This document shows, one piece after another, positions 5,523 to 12,292 of a stretch of DNA of 13,534 nt (its first letter is position 1; each line of letters starts with the position of its first letter). The DNA is from Pseudomonadota bacterium. Lineage in GTDB: Bacteria > Pseudomonadota > Alphaproteobacteria > Micavibrionales > Micavibrionaceae. The notes under the pieces were generated by a model. That model made no database searches. It was not told the DNA's origin and saw only the letters and a list, made by a program, of their open reading frames with translations. The stretch is from assembly GCA_016198545.1 (NCBI GenBank), contig JACQIJ010000058.1, positions 1 to 13,534 on the forward strand, in the 5' to 3' direction. The position numbers were made by a program, and so were the translations under genes.

Positions 5523-6149
5523 ATGTATGCTCATGAGGACATCTGGAACGCGATAGACAGGCTGGCCGACACATTCGGTTATTCGCCATCCGGCCTTGCA
5601 AAAAAGGCAGGCCTCGACCCTACAAGCTTCAACAAAAGCAAGCGCATCAGCGCCGACGGCAAGCCGCGCTGGCCATCGACGGAAAGCATCGCCAAAATCC
5701 TGGCGGTTACCGGCATGACGATGAGCGAGTTTTTCAGTATGGCGGATGGCGGCAAGGGAAAGACCCTGCCTCTTATCGAGATTGCAAAAGCCGGACAGCC
5801 CGGCATTCTCGATGAAAAAGGAATGCCTGCCGGCAAAGGCTGGAAAAAAGCCGAACTTGAGGGATTCGGAGGAAGCGGACCTGACTGCTTCGCCCTTGAA
5901 ATACACGGCGGAGATTATGCGCCCGTCTATCGCGACAGCGATATCATCGTTCTTTCTCCGTCAGCGACATTGCGGCGCGGCGACCGCATCGTGTGTGCCA
6001 TGCGCAGCGGCAAAGCCTTTACTGCCGAACTGGTGCGGCAGTCGGGCGGCCAGACAACGCTGCGCCCCATCACGGGCAACGGCAGCGAAACAACGCTGAA
6101 CGACAATGAAATTTCCTGGATAGGCCGGATTATCTGGGCAAGCCAATAA
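5523..6149 (+). CDS. HTH-S24 (CI/LexA-like) repressor with degenerate self-cleavage dyad
   Basis: A 208-residue two-domain regulator. Residues 5 to 72 form a helix-turn-helix domain (SGLAKKAGLDPTSFNK is the core). Residues about 82-208 form an S24/LexA-type domain ending IIWASQ, a style I associate with alphaproteobacteria. Family members repress phage genes and, when RecA is activated, cut themselves at an Ala-Gly bond using a Ser nucleophile and a Lys base. Here an Ala90-Gly91 pair exists, but the GDSMxP motif is replaced by GGDYAP (129-134), placing Asp131 at the Ser position, and the Lys position appears to be Ala168 (in FTAEL). The protein is therefore probably a repressor that cannot cleave itself. 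A TGA at 5505-5507 and the lack of other early ATGs fix the start at 5523. It is divergent to the phage operon and overlaps the convergent gene at 6130 by 20 bases. Confidence 0.88.
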   Translation: MYAHEDIWNAIDRLADTFGYSPSGLAKKAGLDPTSFNKSKRISADGKPRWPSTESIAKILAVTGMTMSEFFSMADGGKGKTLPLIEIAKAGQPGILDEKGMPAGKGWKKAELEGFGGSGPDCFALEIHGGDYAPVYRDSDIIVLSPSATLRRGDRIVCAMRSGKAFTAELVRQSGGQTTLRPITGNGSETTLNDNEISWIGRIIWASQ

Positions 6150-6384
6150 AGTGCACGTTACGCATCGCCTCACGACAGGCGATCTCATTGCGCCATTGCA
6201 TCAGGCTTATGACGGACGCCTTGCCCGCGCGGCGGGACAAACCGCGTTCGAATTTGCGCAAGTCGTTTTTGCGGTCGGAAAAAGATATGACGGCAGCCGT
6301 TTCCGCCCCTTCGATATGTCCAGGCCCGGGGTTTTCCGGTAAATATTTCCACTCGCCCCGTTCCATGTCAAATTCCATGCCCAT
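6130..6384 (-). CDS. Small hypothetical protein next to the repressor
   Basis: An 84-residue protein I do not recognise. The N-terminal third is acidic with aromatic residues (MGMEFDMERGEWKYLP). The C-terminal part is basic and probably helical (DRKNDLRKFERGL, SLMQWRNEIACREAMRN). There is no membrane segment or signal. The frame opens at 6426, but AGGAGGG sits 7 bases before ATG 6384, one of the best ribosome binding sites in the window, so that start is preferred and the gene is likely real. Its 3' end overlaps the end of the repressor gene by 20 bases in convergent orientation. It may belong to the prophage remnant or to the host; position alone cannot decide. Confidence 0.6.
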   Translation of the reverse strand: MGMEFDMERGEWKYLPENPGPGHIEGAETAAVISFSDRKNDLRKFERGLSRRAGKASVISLMQWRNEIACREAMRNVHFIGLPR

Positions 6385-6446
6385 AGCCGTTCCCTCCTGT
6401 TTTCCTGCTGTATTGCGATGCTGCATAATTAAGCTGCATTTTTATT

Positions 6447-6485
6447 ATGTTAATTGAAATAACATGTCTTTATGCTTTATGTCAA
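6447..6485 (-). promoter_or_regulatory. Possible promoter/operator region upstream of 6130-6384 gene
   Basis: An AT-rich divergent region. A perfect TTGACA is present on the minus strand at 6485-6480, but the -10 at proper distance is poor (TTATTT at 6462-6457). An inverted repeat, ATGTTA (6447-6452) and TAACAT (6460-6465) with a 7-base spacer, covers that -10 position. On the plus strand TTGAAA at 6454-6459 could serve pyrE, again with a weak -10 (TATGTC, 6478-6483). Confidence 0.3.
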
Positions 6486-6571
6486 GAATAATTTTGTTTC
6501 TTGTGCACAGAAGCCGCAAAGCCTAGTCTTTCCGGCAGGAAATCAACTTAATTTAGGGGGAGATTGAGGAA

Positions 6572-7222
6572 ATGCCCTGTTCCGCCGTATCGCAGGAAGC
6601 CGCGCGCATCCTTCTGGACACGCGGTCCGTGCTTTTCAACGCAAGAGAGCCGTTCACCTATACGTCGGGGCGCAAAGGGCCGGTCTATGTCGATTGCCGC
6701 CGCCTGATTTCCTTCCCCGAGGCGCGGAAAACCCTGATGGACGCCGCGGCGGAAATGATAAGCCGTGAATGCGGCCATCTGGATTTTGTCGCGGGCGGGG
6801 AGACGGCCGGAATCCCTTACGCCGCGTTCATCAGCGAACGCCTGAATCTTCCGATGCTGTACGTACGCAAAAAACCGAAAGGCTTCGGCCGTATGGCGCA
6901 GATAGAAGGATGCATGGACGAAGAGGAACGCAAGGTCGTTCTTGTCGAGGACCTGCAGACGGACGGCGGCAGCAAGAAGGTTTTTGTCGATGCGCTGCGC
7001 GATGCCGGCGCGGTAGTGGAGCACGCCTTCGTGATCTTCCACTACGGTATATTCCCGGCAAGTGATCAGAACATGAAGGCAACGGGCCTGAAGCTCCATG
7101 CTCTATGCACGTGGTGGGACGTTCTTGAAGCTGCACGGGCAGGAAAATATTTCGATGCCGCCACGCTGGCCGAAGTGGAATCGTACCTCAAAAACCCGCA
7201 AGGGTGGGCGCAGGCATCATGA
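6572..7222 (+). CDS. pyrE: Orotate phosphoribosyltransferase
   Basis: Joins orotate to PRPP to make orotidine 5'-monophosphate, the fifth step of pyrimidine synthesis, in the cytoplasm. The PRPP-binding loop VVLVEDLQTDGGS (122-134) is the diagnostic motif of type I phosphoribosyltransferases. The orotate-side segment FTYTSGRKGPVYVDCRRLIS (28-47) and the flexible-loop lysines in YVRKKPKGFG (97-106) identify it as the orotate enzyme; FVAGGETAGIPYAA (72-85) completes the core. At 216 residues it is full length. GGGGGAG at 6556-6562 precedes ATG 6572 by 9 bases, and GAGGA at 6566-6570 is a closer alternative. It heads a compact run with nadK and nth: its stop overlaps the nadK start by 4 bases. 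Confidence 0.93.
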   Translation: MPCSAVSQEAARILLDTRSVLFNAREPFTYTSGRKGPVYVDCRRLISFPEARKTLMDAAAEMISRECGHLDFVAGGETAGIPYAAFISERLNLPMLYVRKKPKGFGRMAQIEGCMDEEERKVVLVEDLQTDGGSKKVFVDALRDAGAVVEHAFVIFHYGIFPASDQNMKATGLKLHALCTWWDVLEAARAGKYFDAATLAEVESYLKNPQGWAQAS

Positions 7223-7992
7223 CGACGGGCACGCCGAAAATCCATTTCCATGCAGCGGACACGGATGAGGCGTGCGAAGCACTGGCCACGCTGGAAAAAG
7301 CATGCAAACAAACCGCGCCGGAGAAGGCGGATGTCATCATCGCGCTGGGCGGGGACGGCACGCTTCTGGAAGCCCTGCATAAATATCATGCGCTGAAAAA
7401 ACCTTTTTACGGCATGAACCGTGGATCGGTCGGGTTCCTTCTCAACCCGTTCCGCGAAGGCGACCTGCCGGCGCTGCTGAAGCAGGCGCACAGCGTGGAG
7501 CTACATCCGCTGCGCATGACGGCGAAGACGAAGGACGGAAAAACGGTCGAGGCGCTGGCATTCAACGAAGTGTCGCTTCTGCGCCAGACGCGCCACGCCG
7601 CGAAAATCGGTATCGCCATAGACGGAATCGAGCGCATGCCTGAACTTATCTGCGACGGCATTCTTCTGGCCACCCCGGCAGGCAGCACGGCCTATAACCT
7701 CTCCGCGCACGGGCCGATTATCCCCTTGAGCGCGAACGTCCTGGCCCTGACGCCGATCAGCGCGTTCCGGCCCCGCCGCTGGCGCGGAGCGTTGCTGCCC
7801 CACGGGGTGGAAACGCGCTTTGAAATACTGGAAAGCGCCAAGCGCCCCGTCAGCGCAACCGCCGATTCCACCGAAGTGCGCGACGTGACGCAGGTCGATA
7901 TTCGCGAATCCCGGCAAGTGTCGGTGACCCTTCTGTTCGATCCCGGCCATAACCTGGAGGAACGGATCCTGAAGGAACAGTTCCTGCCCTAG
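7219..7992 (+). CDS. nadK: NAD kinase
   Basis: Phosphorylates NAD to NADP using ATP (or polyphosphate in some lineages), setting the cell's NADPH pool. Family signatures in order: GGDGT (44-48), GMNRGSVGFLLN (65-76), FNEVSL (115-120), and the NAD-binding block DGILLATPAGSTAYNLSAHG (146-165), followed by LTPISAFRPRRWRGALLP (177-194), a pattern typical of the alphaproteobacterial branch. At 257 residues it is full length. A GTG at 7204 is in frame, but ATG 7219 overlaps the pyrE stop in ATGA (7219-7222) and removes a five-residue extension, so it is preferred; this makes nadK translationally coupled to pyrE. nth follows after 8 bases. Confidence 0.94.
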   Translation: MTTGTPKIHFHAADTDEACEALATLEKACKQTAPEKADVIIALGGDGTLLEALHKYHALKKPFYGMNRGSVGFLLNPFREGDLPALLKQAHSVELHPLRMTAKTKDGKTVEALAFNEVSLLRQTRHAAKIGIAIDGIERMPELICDGILLATPAGSTAYNLSAHGPIIPLSANVLALTPISAFRPRRWRGALLPHGVETRFEILESAKRPVSATADSTEVRDVTQVDIRESRQVSVTLLFDPGHNLEERILKEQFLP

Positions 7993-8000
7993 CGTTCATA

Positions 8001-8633
8001 ATGAAGAAGAAAGACATTCACGAATTTTTCAGCCGCCTGCGCGCCGCAAACCCGGAGCCAAAGGGCGAGCTTTACTATACAAACCCCTATACGCTTCTGG
8101 TTGCCGTCGTGCTGTCGGCGCAGGCGACGGACAAGGGCGTTAACAAGGCCACGCCCGCGCTGTTCAGGGCGGCAGACACGCCGCAGAAAGTGCTAAAGAT
8201 CGGCGTCGATGGTGTGAAGGATCATATCAAGACCATAGGCCTGTTCAACGCGAAGGCGAAGAACATCATCGCGCTATCGGAAATCCTCGTGAAAGAGCAC
8301 GGCGGCAAAGTGCCGCAAAGCCGCGATGAACTCATCAAGCTGCCGGGCGTGGGGCGCAAAACGGCCAATGTGGTTCTCAACATCGCGTTCGGGCAGGACA
8401 CGATCGCCGTGGATACGCACATTTTCCGCGTGGCGAACCGCACCGGCCTCGCCCACGCGCCGACGCCGGAGAAAGTCGAGCTTGAACTGGAAAAGCGCGT
8501 GCCCGAGGAATTCAGGCGGCACGCGCATCACTGGCTGATCCTGCACGGGCGATATACATGCGTCGCGCGCAAGCCGAAATGCGCGGAATGCATCGTACGC
8601 GATTTGTGCGGATTCGGGGATAAGACGGGGTGA
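8001..8633 (+). CDS. nth: Endonuclease III, base-excision DNA glycosylase/AP lyase
   Basis: Removes oxidised pyrimidines (such as thymine glycol) from DNA and nicks the resulting abasic site. The helix-hairpin-helix LPGVGRKTA carries the catalytic Lys120, and VDTHIFRVANR carries Asp138, at exactly the E. coli numbers. The iron-sulfur cluster ligands Cys187, Cys194, Cys197 and Cys203 have the canonical C-x6-C-x2-C-x5-C spacing. Length (210 residues) is that of E. coli Nth (211). It starts 8 bases after the nadK stop with no evident Shine-Dalgarno, so it probably relies on translation arriving from nadK. It converges on uvrB, another repair gene, across 131 bases. Confidence 0.96.
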   Translation: MKKKDIHEFFSRLRAANPEPKGELYYTNPYTLLVAVVLSAQATDKGVNKATPALFRAADTPQKVLKIGVDGVKDHIKTIGLFNAKAKNIIALSEILVKEHGGKVPQSRDELIKLPGVGRKTANVVLNIAFGQDTIAVDTHIFRVANRTGLAHAPTPEKVELELEKRVPEEFRRHAHHWLILHGRYTCVARKPKCAECIVRDLCGFGDKTG

Positions 8634-8661
8634 GGAAGTTTTTACGCGGAGAAGCGGAGCT

Positions 8662-8760
8662 GCAATCGTCATTGCGGGCATCCGTAAGGATGTAAAGAAA
8701 TCCAGTCTTTTCTTGCGGCTTTTCGGATTGCCGCGTCGGCTCCGCCTCCTTGGAATGACA
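8662..8760. repeat. CATTGC-type interspersed palindromic element
   Basis: The gap between nth and uvrB begins with GTCATTGC (8668-8675) and ends with AATGAC (8754-8759), an inverted pair about 90 bases apart. Inside are GGATTGCCGC (8725-8734) and GGCTCCGCCTCCT (8738-8750), which closely resemble the widespread bacterial repeat whose copies read like GTCATTGCGAGG...GCAATCC. Smaller hairpins are GCAAT/ATTGC (8662-8675) and GCGGC/GCCGC (8715-8734). Only one copy is in the window, so repetition in the genome is inferred from resemblance. It may also help end transcription from both sides, although no T-run terminator is present. Confidence 0.5.
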
Positions 8761-8764
8761 GTAT

Positions 8765-10783
8765 CTAGATGCCAAGGTCGGCGGATTCGAGTTTTTTGAT
8801 TTCGTCACGCAGCTTCGCGGCCGTTTCGAATTCGAGGTTTCCGGCCGCCTCCACCATTTTCTTCCGCAGTTTTTCGACGTACTTGCGCAGACCTTCGGAG
8901 GTTTCGAGCACGGCCTGTTCGCGGTCGGAGAGGCCCACAACCTTCGGGATGTTGACGCGGTCGGCGCGGTCGTAATCGCTGGACAGCGCGTCGCCGATGG
9001 CCTTCTTCACGCTTTCGGGCGTGATGCCGTTTTCGGCGTTGTATTTCATCTGTTTTTCGCGGCGGCGGCCGGTTTCATCGATAGCGGCCTTCATGCTTCC
9101 GGTAACCTTATCGGCGTACAGCACCGCCTTCGCGTCCACGTTCCGCGCGGCGCGGCCGATGGTCTGAATGAGCGATGTTTTGGAGCGTAAATAACCTTCC
9201 TTATCCGCATCCAAAATCATCACGCGCTGGCATTCGGGAATATCGAGACCTTCGCGCAGAAGGTTGATGCCCACAAGGATATCGAATGCGCCGAGCCGCA
9301 GGTCACGGATGATTTCGATGCGTTCCAGCGTCTCCACGTCGGAGTGCATGTAGCGCACCTTCAGCCCGTTTTCAGCAAGATATTCGGTCAGATCTTCCGC
9401 CATTTTCTTGGTCAGCGTCGTCACCAGCAGCCGCCCGCCTGCCGCTACGACTTTTTTGGCTTCGGCCATCAAATCATCGACCTGATGCTGGGTCGGACGG
9501 ATCTCCACGGGCGGATCGACGAGGCCCGTGGGGCGCACGACCTGTTCCGCGCTAATGCCGCCCGCGCATTCAATTTCCCATTCGCCGGGCGTGGCGGAAA
9601 CGAAGACTGTCTGCGGGCGGAGTTTATCCCATTCCTCGAACTTCAGCGGGCGGTTGTCCATCGCCGACGGCAGGCGGAAGCCGTAATCGGATAACGTGAG
9701 TTTGCGCGCGCGGTCGCCGTTATACATGCCGCGCAGCTGCGGAACCATGACATGGCTTTCATCCAGGAACATGATGGCGTCTTTCGGCAGGTATTCTATC
9801 AGTGTCGGCGGCGGCTCTCCTGCTTTCCGCCCGGTCAGATAGCGCGAGTAATTTTCAATCCCGGAGCAGAAGCCGGCGGCCTGAAGCATTTCCAAATCGA
9901 ATTGCGTGCGCTGGCTCAAACGCTGAGCCTCCAGCAATTTGCCGTTCTTCTCGAACCATGCGAGGCGTTCCTTCAGGTCGCGCTTGATTTGTTCGATGGC
10001 CTGCGCCATCGTCGGCCCGGGCGTTATATAGTGGGAGTTGGCGTAAATCCGCACGCCGTCCATTTTTATGAAGTTCTGCCCGGTCAGCGGATCGAATTCC
10101 GTGATGTCCTCCAGCTCGTCGCCGAACAGGGAAAAACGCCACGCCCTGTCCTCGAAGTGCGCCGGAAACAGCTCCACCGTATCGCCGCGTACGCGGAACG
10201 CCCCGCGCTCGAACGCGATATCGTTGCGCACGTATTGCAGCGTGACGAATTGCCTTATCAGTTCATCGCGGTCGATGCGGCCCCCCTTTTTCAGATCGAC
10301 GACCATCGCCTGATAGTCTTCTTTGCTGCCGATGCCGTATATGCAGGAAACGGAAGCAACGATGACGACATCGCGCCGTTCGAACAGCGCGCGGGTGGCG
10401 GCGTGGCGCATGCGATCGATCTGTTCATTGATGGAGGAATCTTTTTCGATGAATGTATCGGTGCGCGGGACGTAAGCCTCCGGCTGGTAGTAATCGTAAT
10501 ACGATACGAAATATTCCACCGCGTTGTCGGGAAAGAAGGATTTGAACTCCTGATACAGCTGCGCGGCCAGCGTTTTGTTGGGCGCGAGGATCAGGGCTGG
10601 GCGTTGCATTTCCTGTATCACATGCGCCATCGTGAACGTCTTCCCCGACCCCGTAACGCCGAGCAGCGTCTGATCCGCCAGCCCTTCGCGCAAGCCCGCG
10701 CAGAGCTTCCCGATAGCCTGCGGCTGATCCCCGGCAGGATGGAAATCAGAGCGGATTTTGAACGGTTTTTTTGACTCGGTCAT
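8765..10783 (-). CDS. uvrB: UvrABC excinuclease subunit B
   Basis: Central subunit of nucleotide excision repair: it is loaded on DNA by UvrA, verifies the lesion with its beta-hairpin and recruits UvrC for incision. All landmarks are present in 672 residues: Walker A GVTGSGKT (42-49), the beta-hairpin region beginning YYDYYQPEAYVPRTDTF (95-111), the helicase box DESHV (341-345), LLREGLDIPE (508-517), the arginine-finger region QTIGRAARN (540-548), and the C-terminal UVR domain (about 632-667) that contacts UvrC. No Shine-Dalgarno precedes ATG 10783; TATATT on the minus strand (10795-10790) would place the transcript start at or next to the ATG, so the mRNA may be leaderless. I see no LexA-type box in the 24-base gap to the divergent peptidase gene. 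Confidence 0.97.
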   Translation of the reverse strand: MTESKKPFKIRSDFHPAGDQPQAIGKLCAGLREGLADQTLLGVTGSGKTFTMAHVIQEMQRPALILAPNKTLAAQLYQEFKSFFPDNAVEYFVSYYDYYQPEAYVPRTDTFIEKDSSINEQIDRMRHAATRALFERRDVVIVASVSCIYGIGSKEDYQAMVVDLKKGGRIDRDELIRQFVTLQYVRNDIAFERGAFRVRGDTVELFPAHFEDRAWRFSLFGDELEDITEFDPLTGQNFIKMDGVRIYANSHYITPGPTMAQAIEQIKRDLKERLAWFEKNGKLLEAQRLSQRTQFDLEMLQAAGFCSGIENYSRYLTGRKAGEPPPTLIEYLPKDAIMFLDESHVMVPQLRGMYNGDRARKLTLSDYGFRLPSAMDNRPLKFEEWDKLRPQTVFVSATPGEWEIECAGGISAEQVVRPTGLVDPPVEIRPTQHQVDDLMAEAKKVVAAGGRLLVTTLTKKMAEDLTEYLAENGLKVRYMHSDVETLERIEIIRDLRLGAFDILVGINLLREGLDIPECQRVMILDADKEGYLRSKTSLIQTIGRAARNVDAKAVLYADKVTGSMKAAIDETGRRREKQMKYNAENGITPESVKKAIGDALSSDYDRADRVNIPKVVGLSDREQAVLETSEGLRKYVEKLRKKMVEAAGNLEFETAAKLRDEIKKLESADLGI

Positions 10784-10807
10784 GGAAAGAATATAGAATA
10801 TTGCTCT
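10784..10807. promoter_or_regulatory. 24-base divergent promoter region between uvrB and the M29 peptidase
   Basis: An AT-rich gap holding the inverted repeat AATAT-AGA-ATATT (10790-10802). TATATT (minus, 10795-10790) and TATAGA (plus, 10792-10797) are candidate -10 boxes facing opposite ways; both would give almost leaderless transcripts. The -35 boxes would then lie inside the opposite coding regions and were not identified with confidence. Confidence 0.35.
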
Positions 10808-12286
10808 ATGAAAATCGAACAGTTAAATAGTTTTTATACGGGTGTTTTTGACGCCCTGTCGCAAAAAATGGCAAGTCCCGGTCTGTGGGGCGCGGAGCTT
10901 GATGCGGCCCTCGCCCGCCGCGACGCGGATTTCACGGATACGGATGATTTGCTGGCCGCCCTGCATGATGTGCAACGCGTATCGCAGATATTCGATGCCG
11001 GGCTGGAAAACGACGCGGCCTTCCGCGCCACCCTGGCAGCGGCCGACATTCCCGCATGGAAAGACTTCGGCGCGCCGCCGGTCGATATTTCCCTGCAGCA
11101 CAGTCTGGCAGGAAAACTGTACAACGCGAAGGCAGGCGATACGGGCATGATCACCCTGGGGGACGGATCGAGGGAGATAGGAAAATGGCTGGCGGATAAA
11201 TGCATGGCTGCGGAAATCTCGTTCACCGTCAAGTTTGCGGAGCAGAACTTCGAATCCCTCCTTCTGAATCATGCCGATGAAGATGGGATCGGGAAACTGG
11301 CAGAATCTCACCTGCGCCAGACTGCCCGCGTGACGAAAACAATGGTAGCGCGCGGCGGTCTGCCAATGAATCCCGTTGTAACGGACCAAAACAAGGAGAA
11401 CCTGTACAAAAAATCGATAAAGCCGTTCCGGGAACGCGTATCATCGGGAGAAATTTTCTATACTCTTACCGAGATACCGTCGCGCAAGGACGCGGAAATA
11501 GACCGCATCCCTTATAACGACTATATCAAGTTGTTCTTTGAAATGTGCGACCAGCCGTGGGACCGCGTCACGCGCGCGCAGGCGTGGCTGATTGAACGCC
11601 TGAATGCCGGAAAAACGCTGCGCATGACCAACAGCGACGGCACGGACATCGGCATGAGCATCGACGGATTCACCTTCTGCAACAGCGTCATCGCCAAGAA
11701 CGTGCCGGGATCGGAAGTTTTCAGCGCGCCGGTGAAAACAAGCCTCAATGGAAAAATAGTCGCCAAAGGGCGGTTTGAGCATAATGGCCAGATTATCGAA
11801 GACCTTACGCTTGTGTTCAAAAGCGGACGCCTTGTGGATTTCGACGCTGCGCAGGGGCGGGATGCCTTCGCTGAGATTATTTCCGTCGATGACGGCACGC
11901 GCTACGCCGGGGAAATCGGCATCGGCACAAATCCACATTTAAAGCAACATGTGGCCAATGGGCTTCTGGTGGAGAAAATCGGCGGCAGCTTCCACATCGC
12001 GCTGGGCGCGGCCTATACCTATACGCAATACGGAGGGATTCCCGTGACCGTCAACAACGGAAACGAAAGCGCGTTACACTGGGACATCACCACGATGCTG
12101 TACGGCAAGAACGGCCGCATTTATCTGGACAGCGCCATAATCATGGATAACGGCTTGTGGCTGGCCCCTGAGCTGGACGTACTGAACCGCGGATGGGAAT
12201 CCGTTCCGGAAAGAGAAAGACCGGAATACTGGAAAACCAGCGCAGGCAGCGGCAAGGCGCCCGCGCCGGAAACGCCAAAACCCTGA
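10808..12286 (+). CDS. M29-family metallo-aminopeptidase
   Basis: A two-metal aminopeptidase of the AmpS/aminopeptidase T type, expected in the cytoplasm, where such enzymes release N-terminal residues with broad specificity. The full set of metal-site residues is recognisable with near-family spacing: Glu303 (PGSEVF), Glu369 (YAGEIGIG), His396 (SFHIALG), Tyr403, and His424/Asp426 (LHWDI). The E-to-E distance (66) and H-to-Y distance (7) match the known enzymes. At 492 residues it is longer than usual (about 410), with roughly 50 extra residues before the first Glu and a Pro/Ala-rich tail (about 478-492). There is no signal peptide. No Shine-Dalgarno precedes ATG 10808. It is divergent from uvrB and converges on the chemotaxis receptor gene with 6 bases between the stops. 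Confidence 0.88.
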   Translation: MKIEQLNSFYTGVFDALSQKMASPGLWGAELDAALARRDADFTDTDDLLAALHDVQRVSQIFDAGLENDAAFRATLAAADIPAWKDFGAPPVDISLQHSLAGKLYNAKAGDTGMITLGDGSREIGKWLADKCMAAEISFTVKFAEQNFESLLLNHADEDGIGKLAESHLRQTARVTKTMVARGGLPMNPVVTDQNKENLYKKSIKPFRERVSSGEIFYTLTEIPSRKDAEIDRIPYNDYIKLFFEMCDQPWDRVTRAQAWLIERLNAGKTLRMTNSDGTDIGMSIDGFTFCNSVIAKNVPGSEVFSAPVKTSLNGKIVAKGRFEHNGQIIEDLTLVFKSGRLVDFDAAQGRDAFAEIISVDDGTRYAGEIGIGTNPHLKQHVANGLLVEKIGGSFHIALGAAYTYTQYGGIPVTVNNGNESALHWDITTMLYGKNGRIYLDSAIIMDNGLWLAPELDVLNRGWESVPERERPEYWKTSAGSGKAPAPETPKP

Positions 12287-12292
12287 TATTCC

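Noticed and set aside
5460..5906. A 148-codon minus-strand frame opposite the repressor N-terminal half
   Set aside because: It is antisense to a well-supported HTH-S24 gene and would run across both operators; no domain is visible.
979..6149. Diversity-generating retroelement, suggested by BPP-1-like neighbours
   Set aside because: No reverse transcriptase frame and no template/variable repeat pair seen in the window.
6151..6457. Two + strand frames (6151-6342 and 6188-6457) after the repressor
   Set aside because: They lack ribosome binding sites and are antisense to the 84-residue gene, which has an excellent one.
979..6571. Attachment sites or a tRNA flanking the phage remnant
   Set aside because: No tRNA and no convincing direct repeat pair was found by eye; a short att core could be missed without a computed self-comparison.
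9752..10774. A 340-codon open frame on the + strand
   Set aside because: It lies wholly antisense to uvrB, whose motifs are all intact. Its translation is rich in Arg, Leu and Phe with no recognisable domain, and it has no convincing ribosome binding site.
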